Shown here piece by piece: positions 7,177-13,523 of a DNA stretch of 16,340 nucleotides. Under the pieces are notes generated by a model that saw nothing but the letters and a program-made list of their open reading frames with translations, was not told where the DNA came from and did not search any database. Source of the DNA: Fimbriimonadales bacterium. GTDB lineage: Bacteria > Armatimonadota > Fimbriimonadia > Fimbriimonadales > GBS-DC. The stretch is taken from assembly GCA_026416655.1 (NCBI GenBank), contig JAOAES010000343.1, positions 1-16,340 of the forward strand. The letters are read 5' to 3'. The position numbers and the translations under genes were made by a program. Position 1 is the stretch's first letter; each line of letters starts with the position of its first letter.

Positions 7177-7935
7177 CTAAGAATTCAAGTCCCCCGCTTT
7201 CCGTACCAGCGCGGCAATCTGTTCCAGCCCTTCCACAGAGCGGGGCGTCTCGCGCAGCACGAGGTCGGCGTTCAGCTCGTAGACATGGCGGCGTTTTACA
7301 GCGGGCGTGCGTTGCCAGCGCGGGTTGTCTAAAATCGCTTGCGGTTTGGGACCCGCCAGCAGGATGAGTTCTGGCGCGCTGCCAATGGCGGTTTCCAAAC
7401 TTACGGCTTTGAAGTTGCTGAACGCCTGTGCGAGTGGATTCCGCCCCCCGGCAAGCGTTATCATCTCATCGGCGAGGGTGTCGCGTCCTGACGCCCACAC
7501 AGGGTCTACACTAATCAAGAAGAGCGTGTTCAGTTTGCGTCGGGGCGCACCGCGGCGTACTCGCTCCACACGCGCTTGCATCGAGCGAATCACACGCTCC
7601 GCCTCGCGCTCTGCACCTGCCGCTTTCCCAATCGCGCGTATGAACGCATAGAGTTTACGGAACTGGTTCGGTGTCGCACTTAGCACACGCAGCCCCAGCC
7701 GCTTCAGCACGGGGATGACGCGGGCATTCAGCACCTCATGCGCGACCACCAGGTCCGGCTTGAGCGCGACCACTTTTTCGGGGCTAATCTGGTAGTCGCC
7801 GACTTTCGGCTTGCGCTTCGCTTCGGGCGGGTAGTCGCATACTTCGGTGACGCCGACGATTTTATCGTTCAGCCCCAGCGCGAACAAAATCTCGGTAATA
7901 GACGGCGCGAGCGCGACGATGCGACGGGCTTGCAT
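7177..7935 (-). CDS. BtuF-like cobalamin/metal-chelate binding protein (Peripla_BP_2 fold) without signal peptide
   Basis: A 252-residue protein of the helical-backbone substrate-binding family (BtuF/FhuD/TroA type). It has RIVALAPSITEILFALGL at the very N-terminus, VCDYPPEAKRKPKVGDY (34-50), SPEKVVALKPDLVVAH (51-66) and later ASGRDTLADEMITLAGGRN and PELILLAG. These match vitamin B12-binding BtuF proteins that hand cobalamin to BtuCD. The mature domain begins right at the start codon, so there is neither a signal peptide nor a lipobox; as written the protein is cytoplasmic. The start is fixed by context: ATG 7935 lies one base after the rph stop (TAG-G-ATG), implying translational coupling. 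No permease or ATPase gene is nearby. Ligand could be a corrinoid, heme or a siderophore; corrinoid is the best guess. Confidence 0.8.
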   Translation of the reverse strand: MQARRIVALAPSITEILFALGLNDKIVGVTEVCDYPPEAKRKPKVGDYQISPEKVVALKPDLVVAHEVLNARVIPVLKRLGLRVLSATPNQFRKLYAFIRAIGKAAGAEREAERVIRSMQARVERVRRGAPRRKLNTLFLISVDPVWASGRDTLADEMITLAGGRNPLAQAFSNFKAVSLETAIGSAPELILLAGPKPQAILDNPRWQRTPAVKRRHVYELNADLVLRETPRSVEGLEQIAALVRKAGDLNS

Positions 7936-7936
7936 C

Positions 7937-8668
7937 CTATTTGTTCAAGATGGTCTCTATCGCCTGCGCCTGCAGCTGGAAAATATGCTGCAGCCCCTCT
8001 TGCGCGAGATCGATCAATCGGTTCAGGCGGTCGCGTGAGAAGGGCGCGCTCTCAGCGGTTCCCTGCACCTCCACGAACCGTCCCCGGTCGGTCATCACGA
8101 TGTTCATATCGACCGCCGCCTGCACATCTTCTTCATAGCAGAGGTCTAACAACTCCTCGTTGCGCACGACGCCGACGCTAATCGCCGCCACGCGCTCCTG
8201 AAACGGCAGGCGACTGAGATAGCCCTGATCCATCATCCAGCGACACGCCTGCACGAACGCCACAAAGCCTCCCGTGATGCAGGCGGTGCGCGTACCGCCA
8301 TCCGCCTGAATCACATCGCAGTCCAGCGTGATGGTGCGCTCGCCCAGTTGCGACAGGTCGACGACCGCGCGCACGGCGCGTCCAATCAGGCGTTGGATTT
8401 CCATCGTGCGCCCGCTGGGAGCGCCACGCGCGATTTCACGTTGGCTGCGTTGCTTGCCTGCGCGGGGAAGCATGCTGTATTCCGCGGTGACCCAGCCGCT
8501 GCCTGTGCCTTTCAAAAACGGGGGCGTCTTGTCTTCCACGGTCGCCGTGATAACCACGCGCGTATTGCCCATCGAAATCAGGCACGAGCCTTCTGCGTAG
8601 GGATGAAATCCCGGTTCAAACTGGATGGGGCGCAACTCGTTCGCCGCTCTGCCGTCTACTCGTCGCAT
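7937..8668 (-). CDS. rph: Ribonuclease PH
   Basis: A 243-residue phosphorolytic 3'-5' exoribonuclease that trims tRNA 3' ends before CCA repair. Family signatures are present throughout: MRRVDGRAANELRPIQ at the start, GSCLISMGNTRVVITATVE, WVTAEYSMLPRA, the phosphate-binding SGRTMEIQRLIGRAVRAVVD, TITLDCDVIQADGGTRTACITGG, and VDMNIVMTDRGRFVEVQGTAE. ATG at 8668 is preferred over an upstream in-frame GTG at 8704, because family members begin with MRxDGR and run about 240 residues. A -10-like TATACC (minus strand, 8674-8679) ends only 5 nt before this ATG, suggesting a leaderless message. The gene is directly followed by the BtuF-like gene with a one-base gap and is divergent from tRNA-Lys. Confidence 0.95.
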   Translation of the reverse strand: MRRVDGRAANELRPIQFEPGFHPYAEGSCLISMGNTRVVITATVEDKTPPFLKGTGSGWVTAEYSMLPRAGKQRSQREIARGAPSGRTMEIQRLIGRAVRAVVDLSQLGERTITLDCDVIQADGGTRTACITGGFVAFVQACRWMMDQGYLSRLPFQERVAAISVGVVRNEELLDLCYEEDVQAAVDMNIVMTDRGRFVEVQGTAESAPFSRDRLNRLIDLAQEGLQHIFQLQAQAIETILNK

Positions 8669-8734
8669 AGCAGGGTATAGGATACCTGATGCCGTCTCTG
8701 GCACGTGCGCAGCGAGGGTGGAACACGCGGGGCG

Positions 8735-8764
8735 TTGCGTTGAGACGAGAGGTTCGGGTATACT
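8735..8764 (+). promoter_or_regulatory. Sigma-70 promoter for tRNA-Lys
   Basis: TTGCGT (8735-8740), an 18-nt spacer and TATACT (8759-8764) lie just upstream of the tRNA. The predicted transcript would begin near 8771, four bases before the mature 5' end at 8775. Confidence 0.65.
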
Positions 8765-8774
8765 CTATCCGCGT

Positions 8775-8849
8775 GAGCCGGTAGCTCAGTGGTAGAGCAA
8801 CGGACTTTTAATCCGTGGGTCGAGGGTTCGAATCCCTCCCGGCTCACCA
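8775..8849 (+). tRNA. tRNA-Lys (anticodon TTT)
   Basis: A complete cloverleaf of 75 nt with encoded CCA. The acceptor stem GAGCCGG (8775-8781) pairs with CCGGCTC (8839-8845), followed by discriminator A and CCA (8847-8849). D arm: GCTC-AGTGGTA-GAGC. Anticodon arm: ACGGA-CTTTTAA-TCCGT with anticodon TTT at 8807-8809. T arm: GAGGG-TTCGAAT-CCCTC. TTT reads AAA and AAG lysine codons. It stands alone between rph (divergent) and larE (convergent). Confidence 0.97.
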
Positions 8850-8948
8850 TGTTGTGGCTGCGCTCCCCGTTTGCCCCGCACCGCCCCCACCGCTTGCGCC
8901 GCGCATGCAGGAGGCTCGGCGCGATGACCCCGGGATTTTCGGGATCGC

Positions 8949-9773
8949 CTATTCCCCTGCGTCACGCGACTTGAGCGCGTCGTTCATCTTGCCTGAGCGG
9001 TAGCCCTCTAAATCCAGCGCGACATAGAGGTAGCCAAGCGACTTCATGTGCGCCACGATGTCCGCGGCATGGTGCAGCACGCGCTCGAAGTCTTGCGGTT
9101 CCACTTCGATCCGCAAAATCGTGTCGTGGTGGCGCGCCCGCGCCTGACGGAAGCCCAGTTCACGCAGGTAGCGCTCCGCCTTGTCCACTCGCTGGAGCAG
9201 GTCGCGCGTGATGACCGTGCCGTAGGGGAATCGGCTGGAGAGACAGGCAAAAGAAGGCTTATCCCAGATAGGCAGCCCCAGATGTTTCGCCAGAGCGCGG
9301 ATATCCGCTTTGGTCAAGCCTGCCTCCAGCAACGGCGCGCGCACGCCATGCTCCTGCGCCGCCCGCATGCCAGGTCGGTAGTCGCCCACGTCGTCGGCAT
9401 GCGAGCCGTCGGCAATCCAAGGAATGCCTTCCTCCTCCGCCACGCGGCGTAGCACGCTAAACAGCTCGGTCTTGCAGTGATAGCATCGGTCAGGGCGGTT
9501 CACCTGAAACAGGGGATTTTGCAACTCGTGGGTCGGTACAATCCGCACGCGCACACCGATTTGGCGCGCCAGCTGCAACGCCTGCTCGATTTCGCCTTCG
9601 GGAAACGCTTCCGATTTGCCAATCACGGCGAGGCACCGGTCGCGCAGCGTGTCATAGGCGACTTTCACCAGGAGCGTGCTGTCCACGCCGCCCGATAGCC
9701 CGACGACCACCGCGCCCATCTCTTGCAGAATCGCCTGCAACCGCCCGTACTTCACCTGCAACTCAGGCGTCAT
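8949..9773 (-). CDS. larE: ATP-dependent sacrificial sulfur transferase LarE
   Basis: A 274-residue PP-loop protein. SGGVDS (27-32) is the ATP pyrophosphatase loop; ADGSHADDVGDYRPGMRAA and KPSFACLSSRFPYG are LarE hallmarks. Cys177 in ACLSSR matches the sacrificial cysteine (Cys176) of Lactobacillus plantarum LarE, which donates its sulfur to the pyridinium biscarboxylate mononucleotide on the way to the nickel-pincer cofactor of lactate racemase and relatives. RCYHCK (96-101) is the other conserved cysteine pair. Length is normal. Its ATG overlaps the stop of the upstream NTF2-like gene as ATGA, showing translational coupling. No larA, larB or larC is in the window, so the rest of the pathway must be elsewhere or the sulfur acceptor differs. 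Confidence 0.92.
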   Translation of the reverse strand: MTPELQVKYGRLQAILQEMGAVVVGLSGGVDSTLLVKVAYDTLRDRCLAVIGKSEAFPEGEIEQALQLARQIGVRVRIVPTHELQNPLFQVNRPDRCYHCKTELFSVLRRVAEEEGIPWIADGSHADDVGDYRPGMRAAQEHGVRAPLLEAGLTKADIRALAKHLGLPIWDKPSFACLSSRFPYGTVITRDLLQRVDKAERYLRELGFRQARARHHDTILRIEVEPQDFERVLHHAADIVAHMKSLGYLYVALDLEGYRSGKMNDALKSRDAGE

Positions 9774-10276
9774 AGCGAAATCTCTCCACTCATCTGTGGC
9801 GCTTCGATGCGCACCAGTCGCCAGTCCTCATACTGAATAATCAGCCACTTGCGTTGGGGGAACTTGCGGAACTCGAACTCCACCACGCCGAAGTCCAGTG
9901 TATTGATACCGCCGGACGCTTGCGGGTCGCGCGAGACGACTCGAACCGTCGTGCGCACGATGATACGCCCTGCAAAAACCTCAATTTGCAGCTCTCCCAG
10001 CTCCGCGCGAATGTTTTCGGACTGATTGAAAAACTGCGCCAGCCGGTAGCGCAACTGCTGCTTGTTCATCCCGCCAAAACTGAACTCGTCGGCAAGGAAC
10101 TGGAGCATGCCGTCGATATCTTCGTTTTCGAATGCCTGCTTACCTTCGGCGAACATCTGCTGGATCCGCGTACGCGGATCCACCTCTTTCGGTGTCGCCG
10201 ATAATATGAAGATTCGCACCCCAATTAACAGCGCGACCGCGATGCCCAGCCCGATTGCCAGCTTTGTTCGGTTCAT
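9770..10276 (-). CDS. Membrane-anchored NTF2/SnoaL-like domain protein, function unknown
   Basis: A 168-residue protein. One transmembrane segment or uncleaved signal anchor (LAIGLGIAVALLIGVRIFIL, about 6-25) is followed by a soluble domain that reads as an NTF2/SnoaL-like cone: helices (RIQQMFAEGKQAFENEDIDGMLQFL), a strand with FSFGGM, then strands with LQIEVFAGRIIVRTTVRVVSR, VVEFEFRKFP and KWLIIQYEDWRLVRI. No catalytic residues can be named. ATG 10276 is chosen because it lies two bases after the ALDH-like stop; ATG 10285 is an alternative, while a longer start would overlap the neighbour widely. The stop overlaps the larE start by 4 nt. The domain probably faces outside the cytoplasm, so a direct role in LarE chemistry is doubtful. 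Confidence 0.7.
   Translation of the reverse strand: MNRTKLAIGLGIAVALLIGVRIFILSATPKEVDPRTRIQQMFAEGKQAFENEDIDGMLQFLADEFSFGGMNKQQLRYRLAQFFNQSENIRAELGELQIEVFAGRIIVRTTVRVVSRDPQASGGINTLDFGVVEFEFRKFPQRKWLIIQYEDWRLVRIEAPQMSGEISL
10161..10182. repeat. Perfect 22-bp palindrome inside the NTF2-like gene
   Basis: TGGATCCGCGT (10161-10171) and ACGCGGATCCA (10172-10182) are perfect reverse complements with no loop. It falls on codons for V-D-P-R-T-R-I-Q just after the membrane segment. Such a perfect palindrome is rare by chance in a window this size. Confidence 0.8.
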
Positions 10277-10278
10277 GC

Positions 10279-11151
10279 TCACCATCCCAGCGGATGCCAC
10301 ACGGTTTTGAACTCCAAGAACGGCTCGATCCAGTCCAGTCCCTGCGCACGGTTGCTCAGCCACTCGGTGCGGCTGAGCAGGGGGCTGTGGCTAAAGCGTT
10401 TGATTGTTTCGGCGGCGGCTTGTTCCAGCGCGCCGCGCTCCGCTTCGGGAACCCCGCACAGGTTTAGCGCGTCCACCTCCACATGCTGCGCCAGGTGGGG
10501 CAGCAACTCTTTGAATCGCCCGCTGAGAAAGTTCACCACGCCTGCTGGCAGGTCGGAAGTCGCCAGCACTTCGGCAAACGCCAGCCCCACCGTGGGCACG
10601 CTCTCTGGCAGTAGCGTCACGGTGGTGTTCCCGCTCACAATCACGGGCGCGAGCAGGCTGGTGAGTGAGGCAAGCGGCGCGACTGCAGGGCACGCAATCC
10701 CCACGACCCCCGTCGGCTCGGGCGTAGTGAAGTTGTGCATCGGCATCGCGACGGGATTCACGGACGAAAGCAGCGCGGCGTACTTGTCGCTCCAGCCGGC
10801 GTAATAGACCCAGCGGTCGATGCTCGCGTCGATTTCGGCGTCGGCATCGCGCTTCGAACCACCCGTAGTTGCCTGCAGCTCGGCGCGAATCGCTTCACGG
10901 CGCGTCTCCAGCATCTCAGCGACACGATAGAGGATCTGTCCGCGATTGTACGCCGTACGCTTTGACCAGCTGGGCTGCGCCTTGCGCGCTGCCTGCACTG
11001 CGTCGCGCAGGTCTTTACGCGAGGCTTGCGGAACGTTCGCCCAGAACGCACCGCGAGAATCTTGGACGGTGTAGGCGCGCCCCGACTCGGAGCGGATAAA
11101 CGCGCCGTTCACCCACAGTTTGTAGGTCTTCAAAACCGTTGCGCGGCTCAT
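10279..11151 (-). CDS. Short aldehyde-dehydrogenase-like protein lacking the catalytic cysteine domain
   Basis: A 290-residue member of the ALDH superfamily with only the N-terminal cofactor-binding half: KLWVNGAFIRSESGRAYTV (11-29), RKDLRDAVQAARKAQPSW (45-62), RGQILYRVAEMLETRREAI, PEPTGVVGIACP (144-155), APVIVSGNTTVTLLPE (168-183) and LATSDLPAGVVNFLSG (196-211). The usual ELGGK and GQxC catalytic segments are absent, the PWN oxyanion motif reads CPAVAP and the NAD-binding KPSE reads LLPE, so it is unlikely to oxidise aldehydes alone. From memory of the family, near-identical-length proteins ending ETKTVWHPTG follow a full-length ALDH in actinobacteria; here the end is FKTVWHPLGW, so this is a conserved short paralogue rather than a broken gene. 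ATG 11151 gives the family N-terminus. It heads the NTF2-like and larE genes. Confidence 0.85.
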   Translation of the reverse strand: MSRATVLKTYKLWVNGAFIRSESGRAYTVQDSRGAFWANVPQASRKDLRDAVQAARKAQPSWSKRTAYNRGQILYRVAEMLETRREAIRAELQATTGGSKRDADAEIDASIDRWVYYAGWSDKYAALLSSVNPVAMPMHNFTTPEPTGVVGIACPAVAPLASLTSLLAPVIVSGNTTVTLLPESVPTVGLAFAEVLATSDLPAGVVNFLSGRFKELLPHLAQHVEVDALNLCGVPEAERGALEQAAAETIKRFSHSPLLSRTEWLSNRAQGLDWIEPFLEFKTVWHPLGW

Positions 11152-11196
11152 CGAAATTAGGACTTTCGTCCCATCAAAGCAATTTCCTGCCTGCGG

Positions 11197-11202
11197 TATA
11201 CT
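11197..11202 (+). promoter_or_regulatory. -10 element for the short-chain dehydrogenase gene
   Basis: TATACT lies 9 bases before the ATG at 11212; no good -35 is visible at 17 bp upstream. Transcription would begin at about 11209, giving an almost leaderless message. The same TATACT hexamer serves tRNA-Lys. Confidence 0.4.
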
Positions 11203-11211
11203 GCCTGTGCT

Positions 11212-11934
11212 ATGGAAACTTTGGCTGGTCAAGTGGCGTTGATTACAGGCGGCGGGCGCGGCATCGGCGCGGAGACCGGGAAGCAACTGGCGCGGCGGGG
11301 CGCGACGGTCTTCTTGGTGGCGCGCACGCAGTCCCAGCTCGAAGCGACCGCGGCGCAAATCCGCGACGCAGGAGGCAAGGCGCACTGGTTCGCCGCCGAT
11401 GTGTCGGACGAGGGTGCGCTGCGCGAGGCAGTGCAGTGCGCTCTGGGCATCTCAGGCAGTATCGATATTTTGGTCAATAACGCGGGGTTCATTCAAACGG
11501 TGGGTCCGATTGAGAGCAGCGACCCTGCCGAGTGGTGGCGCACGTTAGAGGGCAATCTGAAGGGATTGTATCTGACCACCCGGCTTGTGTTGCCCCACAT
11601 GCTGGAGCAAGGGCGCGGGCAAGTCGTGAACGTGCTATCGGTGGCAGGTGCCCGCGCGTTCGCAGGGCTAAGCGCATACAGCTGCGCCAAAGCCGCCGGG
11701 CTGATGTTTACCCGCATTCTGGCGAAGGAGACACGCAAGCGCGGCGTGCGCGTGATGGCAATCATGCCCGGCGCCGTGGACACCGCCATCTGGGGTGAGG
11801 GCGACGGAATCCCCGACCGAGAGAAAATGATGCGCCCTGAAACTGTCGCCCAGATTATCACGCAGATGCTCCTCACCCCACCCGACGCGACTATCGACGA
11901 GCTGCTCGTGCTGCCGCAGGAAGGGATTCTGTAA
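11212..11934 (+). CDS. SDR family NAD(P)-dependent oxidoreductase
   Basis: A 240-residue classical short-chain dehydrogenase/reductase. TGGGRGIG (12-19) is the dinucleotide-binding glycine motif, VARTQSQL (36-43) with Arg38 suggests NADP(H), DV (63-64) contacts adenine, NNAG (89-92) stabilises the fold, and the catalytic tetrad is Asn115, Ser143, Tyr156 and Lys160 (YSCAK). MPGAVDT (185-191) is the usual post-catalytic segment. It resembles FabG-type 3-oxoacyl-ACP reductases, but lacks a conserved fatty-acid neighbour, and its 3' end (LLVLPQEGIL) is that of general SDRs acting on an alcohol or ketone, so I give no symbol. Divergent from the ALDH-like gene across a 60-bp gap; no Shine-Dalgarno, so leaderless translation is likely. 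Confidence 0.92.
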   Translation: METLAGQVALITGGGRGIGAETGKQLARRGATVFLVARTQSQLEATAAQIRDAGGKAHWFAADVSDEGALREAVQCALGISGSIDILVNNAGFIQTVGPIESSDPAEWWRTLEGNLKGLYLTTRLVLPHMLEQGRGQVVNVLSVAGARAFAGLSAYSCAKAAGLMFTRILAKETRKRGVRVMAIMPGAVDTAIWGEGDGIPDREKMMRPETVAQIITQMLLTPPDATIDELLVLPQEGIL

Positions 11935-11985
11935 TAAGTGCTTTCAAAATGAGATCAGGACGATAGCTTTGGGGTTTCTCTCAAA

Positions 11986-12012
11986 GGGCGCGGAGAATGC
12001 CGCTCCGCGCCC
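11986..12012 (-). terminator. GC-rich hairpin after the dockerin-protein gene (weak intrinsic terminator)
   Basis: GGGCGCGGAG (11986-11995) pairs perfectly with CTCCGCGCCC (12003-12012) over a 7-nt loop. On the minus strand it follows the dockerin-protein stop by 14 bp and is trailed by only TTTGAGAGAAA, so the U-tract is poor. It may serve both convergent genes. Confidence 0.5.
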
Positions 12013-12026
12013 CTCGGCAAGAGCCG

Positions 12027-13409
12027 TCAGCATCCCTGCCCAAACGCGAACAGCACAATCAGCAGGTCGGCGTCGTCCACCACGCCGTCGCCGTTCACAT
12101 CCGCAGGGTTGCTGCCCGACTGCCCAAACGCGAACAGCACAATCAGCAAGTCGGCGTCGTCCACGCAGCCGTTGCCGTCCACATCGCCCTGCGGACCGCC
12201 GCCTCCGGGCTGGAACTCATACGCGCCGATGTCCACCACATTCTCGCGAACGCGCGGGTTGCCCGCAAGGTCGGTTGACCAGTCTACCACGCTCGTATCG
12301 CCTGCGTTGCGGCAGGGCGAGGTCGCCTGTATGCTGAAGTTGCCTGTGTTGGGGTCAACGAACTGTGGATACTGGTAGATATTGTTATTGCCCAGCGAAA
12401 TGCCGCTGCCCTCCGCATCAAAGGGCGCATCGCCCGAAAAGCAGTTGTAGTCGATGGTCGCGGTCGTGCCCTCGTCGCCGTAGTGGTAAATCGCTGCTAT
12501 CTGGTAGCCCGCGAAGATATTGTTGCGGATGTTCAGGTTCACCACATACGCCCAGATGGAGCCGCCGCTTTGTTGCTGATTGTTGACGACCGCCTGGTTT
12601 CCGACGAAGGTATTGTTGTAGATGTTCGCGCCCGTGCCTTCGTAAATCCAAATCGCGCCGCCGCTGGCGTCGGGAAAAATCCCGCCGCTGGCAGACGCGC
12701 TGTTGCCCGCAAACAGATTGTTGCGTATCTGCGCGCCCCGACTCTCATAAATCCACACAGCGCCGCCTGTGGAGTCGTAAGACGAAGTCGCAGAGTTGAA
12801 GGAGAAGATATTATTCTCGATAATCGGCGCGCCCTCGTACACAAAGATTGCGCCGCCGCTGGCTTCTTGGAAGTTCCCTGTTGAAGCCGCTGTGTTGTTG
12901 CGGAACCAGTTGTAGCGGATAGTCGGCGAGCCAGCGTAGAGATATAGTCCTCCGCCGTAAGCGTCATCGAACGCACTTGCAGGCGTGTCGCGCCCGTTCT
13001 GGATAATGAATCCCTCAATCAGCATCGCGTTGGATGCGTTGTGGTTGAGGGTAATCGCCGTGCCCGTGTTTCCTGCGTCGATGATGGTCTGATACTGTCC
13101 GATGTTGCGGTCGTCAGGGTTTGCGCCAGTGCCTGCGTAGCCGCCCTTCAGCTGGATGTTGCGCGAGATGGTCAGTCGCTCGTTGTAGGTTCCTTGCGCC
13201 ACGCGGATTTCGGAGCCTGCGGGCGCGGCGTTGATTGCCTGTTGAATGCTCCCGAAGGCATTCGCCCAGCTGGAGCCGTTGCCCGTAGCCCCCGCACGCA
13301 CATAGTACACGCTCTGCGCCAGCGCAAACGCGCTCAGCGTCAATGACAAGACTCCCACAAAAACTCCTTTCGCTGCGCGAGATGGCAGCGTCGCCAGTAG
13401 GTTTTTCAT
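12027..13409 (-). CDS. Secreted right-handed beta-helix protein with C-terminal type I dockerin repeats
   Basis: A 460-residue exported protein. A signal peptide (1 to about 31, AAKGVFVGVLSLTLSAFALAQ) is followed by SVYYVRAGATGNGSSWANAF, the start typical of DUF1565/choice-of-anchor-Q beta-helix proteins. Then come about eight beta-helix rungs rich in Asn (IRYNWFRNN, IIENNIFSFNS, IRNNLFAGNS, IYNNTFVGNQ, IRNNIFAGY) with repeated SGGAIxxYE turns, and the choice-of-anchor-type end VVDIGAYEFQ. After a PGGGGPQ linker lie two dockerin Ca2+-loop repeats, DVDGNGCVDDADLLIVLFAFGQ and DVNGDGVVDDADLLIVLFAFGQ, and the last residues are GC. Beta-helices of this sort bind or cleave polysaccharides, but no catalytic site is obvious. 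ATG 13409 has AGGAGG 9 nt upstream. A perfect consensus promoter precedes it, and a LacI-family gene is divergent. Confidence 0.9.
   Translation of the reverse strand: MKNLLATLPSRAAKGVFVGVLSLTLSAFALAQSVYYVRAGATGNGSSWANAFGSIQQAINAAPAGSEIRVAQGTYNERLTISRNIQLKGGYAGTGANPDDRNIGQYQTIIDAGNTGTAITLNHNASNAMLIEGFIIQNGRDTPASAFDDAYGGGLYLYAGSPTIRYNWFRNNTAASTGNFQEASGGAIFVYEGAPIIENNIFSFNSATSSYDSTGGAVWIYESRGAQIRNNLFAGNSASASGGIFPDASGGAIWIYEGTGANIYNNTFVGNQAVVNNQQQSGGSIWAYVVNLNIRNNIFAGYQIAAIYHYGDEGTTATIDYNCFSGDAPFDAEGSGISLGNNNIYQYPQFVDPNTGNFSIQATSPCRNAGDTSVVDWSTDLAGNPRVRENVVDIGAYEFQPGGGGPQGDVDGNGCVDDADLLIVLFAFGQSGSNPADVNGDGVVDDADLLIVLFAFGQGC
12036..12185 (-). repeat. Tandem DNA repeat encoding the two dockerin motifs (84-bp period)
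   Basis: The stretches starting at 12036 and 12120 match at about 60 of their first 66 bases (44 of the first 45). The high nucleotide identity points to recent duplication or gene conversion of the 28-codon dockerin unit, rather than only protein-level conservation. Confidence 0.8.
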
Positions 13410-13418
13410 CTCATCCTT

Positions 13419-13424
13419 CCTCCT
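13419..13424 (-). promoter_or_regulatory. Shine-Dalgarno of the dockerin protein
   Basis: AGGAGG on the minus strand, 9 nt before ATG 13409. It decides the start against longer upstream in-frame options and is the clearest ribosome binding site in the window. Confidence 0.8.
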
Positions 13425-13431
13425 GATAAGA

Positions 13432-13443
13432 TTGCGCCCGCAA
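13432..13443. promoter_or_regulatory. Candidate LacI-type operator at the dockerin-protein promoter
   Basis: TTGCG-CC-CGCAA is a perfect 12-bp palindrome at about +5 to +16 relative to the predicted transcription start (near 13448, minus strand). This is where a repressor would block a strong promoter, and a LacI-family gene is divergently transcribed next door. No second copy is visible in the intergenic region. Confidence 0.45.
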
Positions 13444-13454
13444 GAGGCAACCGT

Positions 13455-13484
13455 ATTATAGCACGGATTGGAGCATCGTGTCAA
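13455..13484 (-). promoter_or_regulatory. Perfect consensus sigma-70 promoter of the dockerin protein
   Basis: On the minus strand, TTGACA (13479-13484), an 18-nt spacer and TATAAT (13455-13460): both hexamers match the consensus 6/6. The predicted 5' leader is about 39 nt and contains the AGGAGG site. A looser half-palindrome (CACG at 13462-13465 and CGTG at 13477-13480) lies across the spacer. Confidence 0.85.
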
Positions 13485-13523
13485 CTTTTTTGTGTCGATA
13501 TATTTTTGAAAACAGGCGGGGCA

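Noticed and set aside
8669..8704. GTG start for rph, adding 12 residues
   Set aside because: The family begins at MRxDGR; the extra residues match nothing and overlap the presumed -10 element.
8929..8943. CCCG...CGGG stem as a terminator after tRNA-Lys
   Set aside because: Only 4 bp with a 7-nt loop and no T-tract.
10277..10363. Longer N-terminus for the NTF2-like protein
   Set aside because: It would overlap the ALDH-like gene by 85 bases and place non-family residues before a good membrane anchor.
10279..11151. ALDH-like gene as a truncated pseudogene
   Set aside because: Its length, ending (KTVWHP) and motifs match a recurring short ALDH form known in other bacteria, and the frame is intact.
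11152..11385. Longer N-terminus (368 residues) for the ALDH-like protein
   Set aside because: The extension overlaps the SDR gene and lacks ALDH similarity; the family N-terminus begins at 11151.
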